Source of the DNA: Bacillota bacterium
Lineage (GTDB): Bacteria > Bacillota > Clostridia > DSM-8532
NCBI GenBank assembly: GCA_023443745.1
Contig: JAEZTB010000002.1
Location: 203,158-267,157, forward strand
Direction of reading: 5' to 3'
Length of the DNA stretch: 64,000 nucleotides
Shown: piece by piece, positions 1 to 9,196 of the stretch
Numbering within the stretch: position 1 is the stretch's first letter
Layout of the letters: each line of letters starts with the position of its first letter
Program-made: the position numbers and the translations under genes
Notes under the pieces: generated by a model
What the model saw: the letters and a program-made list of their open reading frames with translations, nothing else
Databases searched by the model: none
What the model was told of the DNA's origin: nothing

Positions 1-1649
1 AGTTTTTCATCAAGATCAAGTGGCATATAAATATCATAGGAGTACTCATTTTTCTCCAGATCAATCAAGGTTTTTGTACTGGTTACTGATCGATAGGAGA
101 AGCACATCTGGATATCATCAAAGGCTTCTTTACAGCTCTGAGCTTCCGTATAGAATTTACTTACCGCCACAAGCACATGATAATTGGTTAGTACGGTTCT
201 TTGCAGCTCGTCTTTTACTGTCCCGATCTCTTTTAAGAGCTTGTCCCTTTTTATTGGGTCATTGACGCCAACCAGTGCCACAAGCTGCATGTTTTCCAGA
301 TAAAACACCACAACAGATACATTGCCGATATTCTCAAGAGATTTTTGGATCTCGTTTATCATTTTTTCGGGCATGATGATAGCATGGTTTTCATCCAGAT
401 CATCCAGAATGCTTTTAGTATTTCCAAGGTCGAAAGCCACCATAAGGAACTGTCTGCTTGAAAAGATGACTTGAAAATAGGTGTCAATCTGTGTTTTCAT
501 ATCCTTGTAAAAGGTGATGTCGTCGATCATTTTAAAGAATACACTTCTCATGACCTCTTCTTTTACATTGTCCATCCTGCTTGCGATCATTCGATTTTCA
601 AGCTGCATTTTTTCTATACTTTCATAAATATGCTGATAGTGGTTTTGATTATTTTCGCCGTCCTTCATGCCCACAAGTCCCAAAATCCTTCGAATCGGCC
701 GGTATATATAAAGGCTGATCAAGAGAGAAATCAGTATTCCGGCAAAAGTGGTCAGTAACAATATCCTCTTATTGATTTGTATAGTTGAAATAGCGCCTTC
801 ATATCGGTAAGGAACCTTATTGATATATTTAAAGGAATTATACTCAGATTGGACGATATGGTAATTATACTTTCCTTTTTGAAGGGTCACATCGTTGTCC
901 GAGTTAAAGAAAGCACTCTCCTGGCCCTCTAATTCATAATCCCCGTCTGTGCTTATAATGACATTTTTGTCTTTGTCCAGTATGACCAATGACGAGCCCT
1001 GCATCATACTTTGCTTGTTGACCTTTTCATAAAGCTTGGCCACATCAACAAAAACAACTATATTCTCTACCGAATTGCTTATTTGATTGGACGCAACGAT
1101 AGTCAGCAGATTTCTTCCCGTCACTCCGGCAGAGGACCATTCATCATGATAATAGCTAACCGGGATGATCTTCATGGGATGGCTTGTAACCGCATAATTT
1201 CTCCAATACTCGGGAGCAAATTTGTCGCTTTTATATTTCTTGGAAAAAACCCTTTGGAAGCTTTCTGTACCGCTGATAGTCAGAGCCAGGTCGGAGTTTC
1301 TTGAAAAAATAATAAAGTCATGGATATAATCCTGCGATATCAGTTGATTGACATTTTTTATTAAAAGATAGGCAGAATTCATGTTAATGTTATCAGGCCA
1401 ATCCGAATCGTATACCCTGTAGGGGAGGGTCCCAACAGTATATATGATATCATTGATCTCCTTAAAGCATTCTTCAAAAGACTGGATAACGCCGTTGATA
1501 ACAAGCCTGTTGTTTGTTTCCGCTTGCTCGAACATGGCATCCATCGAGCTTTTATAGACATAATAGTTAGAAAAGAACATGACAGAAATAACAATCAACA
1601 GGACCATAAAGATTTTTAGCATTGACTTATTAAAAACACCCTTTGGCAT
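1..1649 (-). CDS. Membrane-anchored AraC-type regulator of the sugar ABC cluster, 3' end missing
   Basis: I translated this open frame directly; it runs off the left edge after about 549 codons. It has an N-terminal membrane segment (about residues 11-31), a roughly 260-residue extracytoplasmic region, a second membrane segment (about 295-316) followed by a HAMP-like YRPIRRI junction, and a cytoplasmic middle region. This is the layout of the large AraC regulators that accompany LplABC-type transporters in Clostridia and Paenibacillus, where the DNA-binding HTH is C-terminal. That HTH would lie outside the window, so the AraC assignment rests on architecture and context. The ATG at 1649 follows GGAAGG at 8 nt. 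It is the last gene of the minus-strand sugar cluster and probably senses its substrate at the cell surface. A histidine kinase with the same front end is the main alternative. Confidence 0.7.
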   Translation of the reverse strand, partial: MPKGVFNKSMLKIFMVLLIVISVMFFSNYYVYKSSMDAMFEQAETNNRLVINGVIQSFEECFKEINDIIYTVGTLPYRVYDSDWPDNINMNSAYLLIKNVNQLISQDYIHDFIIFSRNSDLALTISGTESFQRVFSKKYKSDKFAPEYWRNYAVTSHPMKIIPVSYYHDEWSSAGVTGRNLLTIVASNQISNSVENIVVFVDVAKLYEKVNKQSMMQGSSLVILDKDKNVIISTDGDYELEGQESAFFNSDNDVTLQKGKYNYHIVQSEYNSFKYINKVPYRYEGAISTIQINKRILLLTTFAGILISLLISLYIYRPIRRILGLVGMKDGENNQNHYQHIYESIEKMQLENRMIASRMDNVKEEVMRSVFFKMIDDITFYKDMKTQIDTYFQVIFSSRQFLMVAFDLGNTKSILDDLDENHAIIMPEKMINEIQKSLENIGNVSVVVFYLENMQLVALVGVNDPIKRDKLLKEIGTVKDELQRTVLTNYHVLVAVSKFYTEAQSCKEAFDDIQMCFSYRSVTSTKTLIDLEKNEYSYDIYMPLDLDEK

Positions 1650-1772
1650 ACATACACCCTTCCGCATAGAATCTGATCCTTGCCACAAAAGCGTTTCCTG
1701 ACAAGCTTAATTGTAGCTGATTTTCTGCGGGTTATCAATTCAATACATAAAGTTACCTTTTTGTGTGATTGC

Positions 1773-2768
1773 TTACCTTGTCATTCTGTTAATGTATTCC
1801 GATGTCATTTCATATTTCAGTCTTTCACCTTTGAAAAGCCTTTCCACATCGTCCAGAATTCCCTGGGTACAGCGCTTTCTTCGGTCAATAGTCGGTCCGC
1901 CCATATGTGGAATCAAAATGACATTATTTAGGCTCCTCAGTCTGCTTTCAGCCGGAAGGGGCTCCTCTTCATAAACGTCCAGTACTGCTTTGAATCTACC
2001 CGTCGAGAGCTCCTCGGCCAAAGCTGCCTCGTCAATAAGGCTTCCTCGGGCGGTATTGACAAGGATCCTTCCCCCTGGGATCATTCTCAGCATATCTCTG
2101 CCGATAATATGGTAAGTATCATCTCTTTGAGCCATATGCACCGATATGATCTTGCACGTTGTCAGGACTTCCTCAAGTGTTGCGCGCGCAACTCCGTATT
2201 CCTTGTAGACATCATCGGCTTTGTGCTCTGAAAACACCTTTATTTTTACGTTGAAAGGCTTTAGCATGGATACCAGAAGCTGAGCAGTCATACCGAACCC
2301 GATGAGCCCTACGGTCTGATCCAGAAGCCCTTCGTTATAATAATCGTCCGCTCTCCAGCGTCCCTCATGTACTTCACGATCATAGAACGGAATATCTCTC
2401 AAAGCGCTGAGTATATAGGCCAAGGTTCCCTCAGCCAGAGATTGGGCATAAAACCAGTTGCCCATAACAACCCTGATCCCTCTGTCAAAAAGCTCTTGGC
2501 TGACAATGCCTGCCGCCGAGCCTCCAGTATGAGCGACCAGCTTCAATCTGTCCGCATACCGCAAGGACTCGCTGTCAAATGCCGGGCTACCCCAACCGCT
2601 AATGCAGACGTCAATACCCCGAAGTCTCTCTTTTAACTCTTCACCGGTCCAATTTTCTTCCGACTCGTTCCACATGGCATGACCCAAGCAATGGATACGC
2701 TCAACTACCTCGGGAGGCATAAAAGTATCTCTTACCGCACCTTTTGGAATCGCAACCAATATATTCAT
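1773..2768 (-). CDS. D-2-hydroxyacid dehydrogenase (phosphoglycerate dehydrogenase family)
   Basis: 331 residues, normal for the NAD-dependent 2-hydroxyacid dehydrogenases that interconvert 2-hydroxy and 2-oxo acids in the cytoplasm. The Rossmann loop reads VGLIGFGMTAQ, so the last glycine of GxGxxG is replaced. The catalytic trio is present: Arg in NTARGSLIDE, Glu in EEEPLP and His in IPHMGG. The ATG at 2768 follows GGAGAG. It lies 28 nt behind the LplC-like permease gene in the same operon, which suggests that it acts on an acid derived from the imported sugar rather than in serine synthesis. The substrate cannot be read from the sequence. Confidence 0.85.
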   Translation of the reverse strand: MNILVAIPKGAVRDTFMPPEVVERIHCLGHAMWNESEENWTGEELKERLRGIDVCISGWGSPAFDSESLRYADRLKLVAHTGGSAAGIVSQELFDRGIRVVMGNWFYAQSLAEGTLAYILSALRDIPFYDREVHEGRWRADDYYNEGLLDQTVGLIGFGMTAQLLVSMLKPFNVKIKVFSEHKADDVYKEYGVARATLEEVLTTCKIISVHMAQRDDTYHIIGRDMLRMIPGGRILVNTARGSLIDEAALAEELSTGRFKAVLDVYEEEPLPAESRLRSLNNVILIPHMGGPTIDRRKRCTQGILDDVERLFKGERLKYEMTSEYINRMTR

Positions 2769-2795
2769 AAATCTCTCCGCCGCCGGTTTATTGAA

Positions 2796-3653
2796 TTAGC
2801 CCTTGACCGATCCCAGCATGACTCCCTTTGTAAAATACTTTTGCGCAAAAGGATACACCATCATCACGGGCACCATGGACAAGAAAATCGTAGCATTCTT
2901 CATGGCTTCCGGAGTCATTTTCGCCTGCGTCATCAAATTGCTTTCCTTGGCTGAGCCGTCCAGCAGCATTTCCTTTAAAACAATCTGGAGCGGGAACTTA
3001 TCCGAATCATTAAGATATATCAACGGAAGGAAAAAGCTGTTCCAATGGCCCATGAAATAAAACAGGGCAATGGACGCAATTGCCGCTTTCGATAACGGTA
3101 TCATGATTTGGAAAAGTATCCTGAATTCCGAAGCACCATCAATGATGGCAGCCTCGTAAAGGCTGGGCGAAATGGACTCGTAAAAGCTCTTCATGATCAA
3201 AAGCTCCATGGTCCATATGGCATTGGGTATCACCAACGCCCACATTGAATCAATGAGGCCTAATTTCTGAACCACAATGAATGAAGGGATCATACCGCCG
3301 TTAAAGAACATGGTGATGACGATGGCTGTAATAAAAAACTTCCGGCCAAATAAATTCTTTTTTGAAAGGGGATAGGCGCCCACCGCAGTCATCATAACGT
3401 TAATGAAGGTTCCGAGGCTTGTGTATATCATGGTGTTTAAATAGGCGCGGGGTATTCTGGCATTCTTTAGAATCAATTTATAGGCTTCAATATTAAACCC
3501 CTTCGGGAAAAAAGTGACCTTGTTCTGGACGATGTAAATCGTATCGCTGAATGACACCGAAACAATATATATAATCGGATAGAGCAGAATAAAGCCAACA
3601 AGGAGCATAATAAAGCCATTTACTATATCAAAAAGAGTCATTTTCTTATCCAT
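2796..3653 (-). CDS. Carbohydrate ABC transporter permease, LplC/YtcP type
   Basis: About 285 residues with six predicted membrane helices and the MalG-type EAA loop near residues 180-200 (YEAAIIDGASEFRILFQI), which docks on the shared ATPase. The N-terminal FNGGMIPSF segment and the terminal GVMLGSVKG are typical of LplC proteins. I start at the ATG at 3653 (MDKKMTLF), 8 nt after AAGGAG; the in-frame GTG at 3662 overlaps that site. Together with the LplB-like partner it forms the inner-membrane channel of an importer for an oligosaccharide or modified sugar. No ATPase gene is present here, as is usual for Lpl systems that use a shared MsmX-like ATPase. Confidence 0.9.
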   Translation of the reverse strand: MDKKMTLFDIVNGFIMLLVGFILLYPIIYIVSVSFSDTIYIVQNKVTFFPKGFNIEAYKLILKNARIPRAYLNTMIYTSLGTFINVMMTAVGAYPLSKKNLFGRKFFITAIVITMFFNGGMIPSFIVVQKLGLIDSMWALVIPNAIWTMELLIMKSFYESISPSLYEAAIIDGASEFRILFQIMIPLSKAAIASIALFYFMGHWNSFFLPLIYLNDSDKFPLQIVLKEMLLDGSAKESNLMTQAKMTPEAMKNATIFLSMVPVMMVYPFAQKYFTKGVMLGSVKG

Positions 3654-3671
3654 TAATGTCACTCCTTATGT

Positions 3672-4631
3672 TTACCACAAACTCTGCTCACTTAGTTTTT
3701 TACTGATTCTATTCGTAGCCAATAGCAAAATCAGCGCCACAAGGGACTCAAAAAGGCCAACTGCGGCGGCATAGCTGTAATTGGTTTCCAGAAGGCCTTT
3801 CCTGTAAACATAGGTCGAAAATACATCGGCCACCTTGTATGTTGTAGGAGTATAGAGCAGTAAAACCTTCTCGTATCCTATGCGGAACATGTTTCCCGAT
3901 TTTAATATAAACATGGTGGCAATGGTCGGCATCATGCTTGGAAGCGTAATGTGCCATATGGATCTGAATCTTTTGCATCCGTCAACCCTGGCCGCTTCAT
4001 ATAATGACGGGTCTATACCGGAAAGTGCGGCAAGGTATATAATGGCGCCGTAACCCATACCACTCCATATCTCGGAAGCTATATAAATGGTTCGGAACCA
4101 GGCCGGGTCGATTAGAAAATAATGTGGTTGAAGCCCAATGGCTTTCAATAATGTATTTACAATGCCATGACCCGGCGACAGAAAATCCGTCACCATACTG
4201 CAGACAATAACAATAGAAAGGAAGGACGGCAGATAGCTTACTGTCTGAATGCCCTTCTTTAATGCCGCGTTTTTTATTTCATTTAAGAAAATGGCAAACA
4301 GTATGGGGAACGGAAATGTCCACAATAAGTTATAAAGTCCCAATAGCAGCGTATTTTTAAACAGAATAAAAAAGTCAGGACTGCTAAAAAACTTCTCAAA
4401 ATGCTCAAAGCCTACCCAGGGGCTCTTCATAAAGCCCAGAAATACTCCGTACTTCTGAAAGGCCATGACCAATCCAAACATGGGTCCGTAGCGGAATATG
4501 GCGTAAAACAAAACGCACGGCAATAATAAGATCAAAAGCTGTCTGTCTTTTTTTATATGCTTCCATGCCCTGCCCGGTCTGGATTCCTTATTTTTGTTTT
4601 CTGATAAAGCGTGAATGGGGGTGGATTCCAT
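3672..4631 (-). CDS. Carbohydrate ABC transporter permease, LplB type
   Basis: About 319 residues with six predicted membrane helices. The N-terminal FRYGPMFGLVMAFQKY is diagnostic of LplB proteins, and the EAA loop reads YEAARVDGCKRFRSIWHI. The start is ATG 4631 (MESTPIHA), 8 nt after AAGGAGG; an in-frame ATG at 4652 has no such site. It pairs with the LplC-like permease 18 nt downstream and the lipoprotein upstream. A strong hairpin separates it from the lipoprotein gene, so its expression is probably lower than that of the binding protein. Confidence 0.9.
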   Translation of the reverse strand: MESTPIHALSENKNKESRPGRAWKHIKKDRQLLILLLPCVLFYAIFRYGPMFGLVMAFQKYGVFLGFMKSPWVGFEHFEKFFSSPDFFILFKNTLLLGLYNLLWTFPFPILFAIFLNEIKNAALKKGIQTVSYLPSFLSIVIVCSMVTDFLSPGHGIVNTLLKAIGLQPHYFLIDPAWFRTIYIASEIWSGMGYGAIIYLAALSGIDPSLYEAARVDGCKRFRSIWHITLPSMMPTIATMFILKSGNMFRIGYEKVLLLYTPTTYKVADVFSTYVYRKGLLETNYSYAAAVGLFESLVALILLLATNRISKKLSEQSLW

Positions 4632-4686
4632 ATCTTGAGCCTCCTTATGCAACTCCCAAATGATGCGCGTCGTCTTTTAAGATTGC

Positions 4687-4714
4687 GGGAGAAAAGCCTT
4701 GCGGCTGTTCTCCC
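4687..4714 (-). promoter_or_regulatory. Intercistronic hairpin between binding-protein and permease genes
   Basis: The arms GGGAGAA and TTCTCCC enclose a second stem AGCC/GGCT capped by a GCAA tetraloop, read on the minus strand. No U-tract follows, so it is more likely an RNA-stability or processing element than a full terminator. In binding-protein operons such stems usually protect the upstream message and create excess lipoprotein over permease; that role is inferred here. Confidence 0.7.
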
Positions 4715-4743
4715 ACCTTGATCATAGGATCCTTTATCCCGCC

Positions 4744-6375
4744 TTATCTCGCATCATATCTTTTCTGAGCCGCATTATACGTCTCTTCCAGCTTTGAAGA
4801 CCCAAGCTTTTCAGCCTTGGCGAGCCATTCATTCCATTGCTTGTCGCCGTAACTTTTATCAAGTATATACTGTACGGCAAACTCGTATCCTGACTTCTTA
4901 AAGGACTGGGTGAGCTCCGCGATGGTAGATGTCTCTTCGTCAGTGTATTTCAGATTCGGATCAAGAGCCTCGTACCTCTTGCCTGTGTTGATCTTGTCCT
5001 GAGCTTCCTGCTCTTTTTCGGTATAGTTGAAATAAGCGCTTCTGGGATCAACTCTCAGATACATTCCTTCAACCCATGCGCCGAATCTGTCTTCCAGCGT
5101 TGTGATCTCAATTTTTTCAACATCGGTGATGTTCGGGTATGTAACCTTGCCGTCGGCACCAAGGGTATAATGCTTGCCCTCGATACCCAATGTAATCAGC
5201 TCGCCGCCGGATGGACTGGTCAGATAATCCAGCATTTTCAAAGCGGCTTCAGAATTTTTGCCCTGAGCGGCGATTGCTGTTCCAAAGTTCAAGATCTTTG
5301 GAAGTGATCTAACATTTCCGGTAGGGCCCACAGGATTTCCGTATCGCAAATTATACTCGGGAATGGTGTCCTTAACCTGCTCGGCGAACATATCAAGCCT
5401 ACCGATCCAGTCAAAGGTTACAAAGGATTTCTCCTTCTCCGTCATCTTTGCGGTCCAGGACGCGGGAGTATCGGTTATGAATTCGGGATCCAGCAAGTCT
5501 TCATTATATAGCTTCTTCATAAAATCGAGCATGTCTTTGAATTCAGGCTGGACAAGAGCATTCTTCCACACCTTTGCCGTTTCGTCATAATAAGCGGGGA
5601 AGATCAGGTAATCGTTGCCCATTCCCCAGCCATATGCCCAATCCTTGAAAATTTGATCCTTTGTTTTGGAAACGTAAGGTATGGAATCAGGGTAGATTTC
5701 CTTCAGTTTTTTCAAAGCCTGGTAGAACTCTTCGGTATTGGTCCATTCCTTGATATTGTGCTTGTCGAATATATCTTTTCTGTACATGTAGCCGTGGTTA
5801 ACGTCTCTGTTCAGACCATAGATAGGCCAGGTGTAAACATTGCCCTGATCGTCGGAATTGGAATACATAACCCAGCTATTCTCCGGATTGTCAACATAAA
5901 GAGCCTTAAAATTCGGAAGCTTGTCCAAGTATTTGTTGATGGCAACAAAGGCTCCTTGGGTACCAAGCCTGTTGATTTCAGCCAAGGTTCCTCCGGTGAT
6001 AATATCGGGCAGGCTTCCGGACGACAGAGTGACCTTCAGCTTATCCTCGTAGCTTGCAGCCGGATAGCTTTGGATGTCTACGTTGACGCCTGTTCTGGCA
6101 CCGATTTCTTTAATGACGTCCTTATCATTCAGTCCCTGTACGGTGCTTTGAAGCATCCATGTTACAGTTACCGGCTTGTCGACCACAGGTAGCTTAAGTC
6201 CGCCGACGTCGCCGTATTTGTTATCTGGTTCAGGGGATGCCGTTTCCGTCGGAATCGCGGAAGACGACTGGGAAGGCGTCGGAGACGGATCATTCTTTGA
6301 AGCGCTTTGTCCGCAGCCCGCAATTAATGAGGCGCACATGGTAACAGCAATGATTCCGGCAAGTAGTTTTTTCAT
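4744..6375 (-). CDS. Extracellular sugar-binding lipoprotein, LplA type
   Basis: About 543 residues. The N-terminus MKKLLAGIIAVTMCASLIAGCGQ is a lipoprotein signal with lipobox LIAGC, then a Ser/Thr/Pro-rich linker and a large solute-binding domain of the LplA/family 1 type. I start at ATG 6375: the in-frame ATG at 6393 is part of the GGAGG-containing region that serves as ribosome-binding site. It captures the sugar outside the membrane and delivers it to the two permeases encoded next. About 200 nt separate it from the oxidoreductase gene upstream. The ligand is unknown; the family covers oligosaccharides from plant polymers and glycans. Confidence 0.92.
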   Translation of the reverse strand: MKKLLAGIIAVTMCASLIAGCGQSASKNDPSPTPSQSSSAIPTETASPEPDNKYGDVGGLKLPVVDKPVTVTWMLQSTVQGLNDKDVIKEIGARTGVNVDIQSYPAASYEDKLKVTLSSGSLPDIITGGTLAEINRLGTQGAFVAINKYLDKLPNFKALYVDNPENSWVMYSNSDDQGNVYTWPIYGLNRDVNHGYMYRKDIFDKHNIKEWTNTEEFYQALKKLKEIYPDSIPYVSKTKDQIFKDWAYGWGMGNDYLIFPAYYDETAKVWKNALVQPEFKDMLDFMKKLYNEDLLDPEFITDTPASWTAKMTEKEKSFVTFDWIGRLDMFAEQVKDTIPEYNLRYGNPVGPTGNVRSLPKILNFGTAIAAQGKNSEAALKMLDYLTSPSGGELITLGIEGKHYTLGADGKVTYPNITDVEKIEITTLEDRFGAWVEGMYLRVDPRSAYFNYTEKEQEAQDKINTGKRYEALDPNLKYTDEETSTIAELTQSFKKSGYEFAVQYILDKSYGDKQWNEWLAKAEKLGSSKLEETYNAAQKRYDAR

Positions 6376-6576
6376 CACTTTGTATTCCTCCAATTCATGA
6401 ATTTTTGTTGTGAGGCCATGTTACCATGCTTCGTTATTCCAAGTATATAAAGCAATTTCTTATACTGCTCATTATTCTATACTTAATCAAGACAAACTCT
6501 GTATTCCTCTGATAAACAGTGTTTTAGACGTTGTAGAAATTGATGCATAAGTAGAAAATCATAAAGCTATGCCACC

Positions 6577-7929
6577 TTATAGTATTAGATAGGCTCCTTC
6601 TGACATTAAAATCTCCTGGACCTTAGAGATATCCACCTCACTGGCTTTTTGCCCGAATTTAGATGCCAGGTAAGCACCGGCACCACCGGCTTGACCGATA
6701 GCTCCCGCAATAGGAGTTGTCCTGATGGCACCCTGAGCTTCAAATGTTGCTGAAATACATCTGCCCACCGTTACCAGATTGGTGATTCTGTGATTGACAA
6801 GGCATCTGTAGGGCACACTGTACATTGACCCCCAGGCGATATTATCTTCTTCCCTGATAACTTCCTTGCCATCGGGGCTGTGCACATCAATGGGATACCC
6901 GGCATGCGCGATAACATCCGGAAATTTCTTCGAGCTGTTCAGGTCTTCAAGGGTCAACGTATAGATGCCTTTTATCTGGCGTGACCCTCTTACACCGATG
7001 GCAGGACCTGAACCCAGCAGCACCGCGTTCTCAAATCCCCTGACATGTTCCCTGAAAAACTGCTCCAGATTCCGCACCTGTCTTCTTCCTTCAATTTCCG
7101 CCCTTGTAAGATCCCAGGGATTCGTCGCATCCAGTCCGCGAATCCTGGTGGTATTGATAATGACTTCACCGGGATTGTTGGTTTCAAAGAATAACAGTCC
7201 CTCATTATCGAACCGGAGTGATTTATCCTTCAGCCCCTTCTCCGCTGTTCTTGCAAAGCCGCTGATGGATAGCTTGGAAGCCTTATCCACCATCCATGTC
7301 TTCCCCTTAAGGTACGGGAATTCATCAGGATTCTCCTTCACATAGTCCTTAATGGCTTCCGTATCCACGTTGTTCATTTTCATATTCATGGTCATGGGCT
7401 GAGCCGCACCATCGGACAGTCTGCCCTTGGTAAATTCCACACCTGACCAGGCAGAAAGGTCCCCGTCCCCTGTAGCGTCAATAAAAACCTTTGCATTCAT
7501 CTCGCTGATACCTGCTTTGTTGGTGACGGTTATCCCGGTGATCACACCCTCTTTTACTTTGACATCCGAAAGCATGGTATGGTAAAGGACCACAGCACCG
7601 CTTTCCAGAAGCATAAGCTCCAGTTCATGCTTCATAGCTTCAGCATCAAAGGGAGTAACCGTGTATGTATAGCCGATGGAATCGAACACATGGCCTGGGG
7701 ACTTTCCCTTTTTCATCATTCTTTCAATCAGCTCGCCTGTTGTTCCCTTCACTACCTGGCGGTCTTCCACATGGAAAGTCATCATTGGCCCAACACCAGC
7801 TGCCGTCAACATACCTCCCAGAAAGCCGTATTGCTCCATTACCAATGTTCTGGCACCATTTCTTGCGGCAGTAATGGCTGCCATTACACCGGAAATCCCC
7901 CCGCCGACCACAATCACATCATAATTCAT
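6577..7929 (-). CDS. FAD-dependent oxidoreductase (FAD_oxidored family)
   Basis: About 450 residues from ATG 7929 (MNYDVIVVGGG), preceded by GAAAGGAAG; the longer frame to 8055 covers the promoter region and is unlikely to be translated. The N-terminal GGGISG dinucleotide motif, the acidic end of strand 2 (VMEQYGFLGG) and the later FIDATGDGDLS motif are those of the FAD_oxidored family. The C-terminal RTTPIAGAIGQAGG closes the FAD site. These proteins recur beside Lpl-type importers and probably oxidise a hydroxyl of the imported sugar or of its 2-hydroxyacid product, but the reaction is unproven. It is the first gene of the sugar cluster and sits behind a good sigma-A promoter. Confidence 0.85.
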   Translation of the reverse strand: MNYDVIVVGGGISGVMAAITAARNGARTLVMEQYGFLGGMLTAAGVGPMMTFHVEDRQVVKGTTGELIERMMKKGKSPGHVFDSIGYTYTVTPFDAEAMKHELELMLLESGAVVLYHTMLSDVKVKEGVITGITVTNKAGISEMNAKVFIDATGDGDLSAWSGVEFTKGRLSDGAAQPMTMNMKMNNVDTEAIKDYVKENPDEFPYLKGKTWMVDKASKLSISGFARTAEKGLKDKSLRFDNEGLLFFETNNPGEVIINTTRIRGLDATNPWDLTRAEIEGRRQVRNLEQFFREHVRGFENAVLLGSGPAIGVRGSRQIKGIYTLTLEDLNSSKKFPDVIAHAGYPIDVHSPDGKEVIREEDNIAWGSMYSVPYRCLVNHRITNLVTVGRCISATFEAQGAIRTTPIAGAIGQAGGAGAYLASKFGQKASEVDISKVQEILMSEGAYLIL

Positions 7930-8361
7930 CTTATACTTCCTTTCACCCTGCGGTTTTAACTTGATATACAGTGTTTCTACCTGTCTCGCAAATTTAGTAA
8001 CCTTCTGGTTACCTGAAATTATGCTTTGGCTTTTTCCTATTGTCAATAGGGCCACTTTTCTATTACATTTGACTCATATGGCAACGGACATCAGAATTTG
8101 AGCCACCAAAAACCCCGGTAATTATTATTTTTCTACATGTTTAGTTTTTTCCACAACCAGGTGAACCGACAAATCCAATTGATTGGTCTCTTTATTAAAA
8201 CCAGACTCTTTGATCATATAAAAGAATGGGTTATTGTTCATACTCACTTTACAATCAATTTACATAATTGATAAGGATTCAAAATTCAACCATTCAAACA
8301 AATTGTGATATCATGTAATAAAAGGACTAATAGTCTAGAATAAAGTTTATAGGTTGAGAGG
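7930..8361. other. Divergent intergenic region
   Basis: No gene is visible. Besides the promoter/dyad of the sugar cluster it holds a perfect inverted repeat ATCAATT-TACAT-AATTGAT at 8254-8272, about 90 nt upstream of the alarmone synthetase start. That repeat could be an operator or a short hairpin; no confident promoter could be picked for the plus-strand gene. Confidence 0.6.
7997..8046 (-). promoter_or_regulatory. Sigma-A promoter and dyad operator of the sugar cluster
   Basis: On the minus strand a perfect -35 TTGACA (8041-8046) is followed, after exactly 17 nt, by CATAAT (8018-8023), giving a start near 8011. The dyad GTAACC-TTCT-GGTTAC (7997-8012) lies right at that start, a typical repressor position. 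No repressor gene for it is identifiable, since the membrane AraC-type protein would bind upstream of the -35. Confidence 0.75.
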
Positions 8362-9048
8362 ATGTTGATAAAGATAATGCTGGAGAAAAATGAAAGAATA
8401 GATTTCTTTAGGGAGATTTTTCCTGAAGAGCCCGAGCAAATGTTTGACTATATGATGAATTATAATGAGCTTATGATGAAATATAACTCTGCCATTCGCG
8501 AAGTAAAAACAAAGCTTGAGATACTGAACGATGAGCTTTCTTTAGGCGATAAAGGCAATCCCATTGATTCAATTCAGTCAAGAATAAAAAAGCCCATTAG
8601 TATTGCGCAAAAACTAAAGAAGCTGGGTAAACCCATTACTTTTGAAACAATTGCTGATTTGAATGATATTGCCGGTGTACGTGTCATTTGTTCGTTTATT
8701 GATGATATTTACAAAATCTCGGATATGATTGCAAAGCAGGATGATATAGCCGTTATCGAAATTAGGGATTATATTAAAAACCCAAAGCCAAACGGATATA
8801 GAAGCTATCACATGATTGTGGAAGTTCCGGTATTTTTTTCCGATAGCAAACAGCACATACGCGTTGAGATTCAAATCCGTACTGTCGCAATGAATTTTTG
8901 GGCAAGCCTGGAGCATCGCTTAAAGTATAAGAATAATGCAACGGATACAGAGGAAATTGTCAATGACCTAAAAGAATGTGCAGATGTCATTGCAAATACT
9001 GATTTAAAAATGCTGGAAATAAAGGGTAAAATCGATAAATTCAGCTAG
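8362..9048 (+). CDS. Small alarmone synthetase, RelA/SpoT synthetase domain only
   Basis: About 220-228 residues, the size of RelQ/RelP-type synthetases that make (p)ppGpp or pGpp from ATP and GDP/GTP/GMP. The synthetase motifs are DIAGVRVIC, PKPNGYRSYH and VEIQIRTVAMNFWASLEH. There is no HD hydrolase, TGS or ACT domain. The start is ambiguous: GAGAGG overlaps the first ATG (8362), and the ATG at 8380 (MLEKNERI) and a TTG in between are alternatives. An LCP ligase follows 148 nt downstream. Small synthetases commonly respond to cell-wall stress, which would fit that neighbour, but co-transcription is not shown. Confidence 0.88.
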   Translation: MLIKIMLEKNERIDFFREIFPEEPEQMFDYMMNYNELMMKYNSAIREVKTKLEILNDELSLGDKGNPIDSIQSRIKKPISIAQKLKKLGKPITFETIADLNDIAGVRVICSFIDDIYKISDMIAKQDDIAVIEIRDYIKNPKPNGYRSYHMIVEVPVFFSDSKQHIRVEIQIRTVAMNFWASLEHRLKYKNNATDTEEIVNDLKECADVIANTDLKMLEIKGKIDKFS

Positions 9049-9196
9049 GCTTATGGATCTAAATGGAAGCGATGTTGAAAAAAATGTATGAATTATCTGT
9101 ACTGCTGAAATCATAGATACTGGGCTGCTTTTATGCAACTAAAAGAAGAAAGCGGCGTATTATTAAGTATCAGAATATAAAACCAGGAGTACAGAC

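Noticed and set aside
6375..6393. Longer N-terminus of the sugar-binding lipoprotein.
   Set aside because: The upstream ATG is embedded in the GGAGG region that serves the lipobox-bearing start at 6375.
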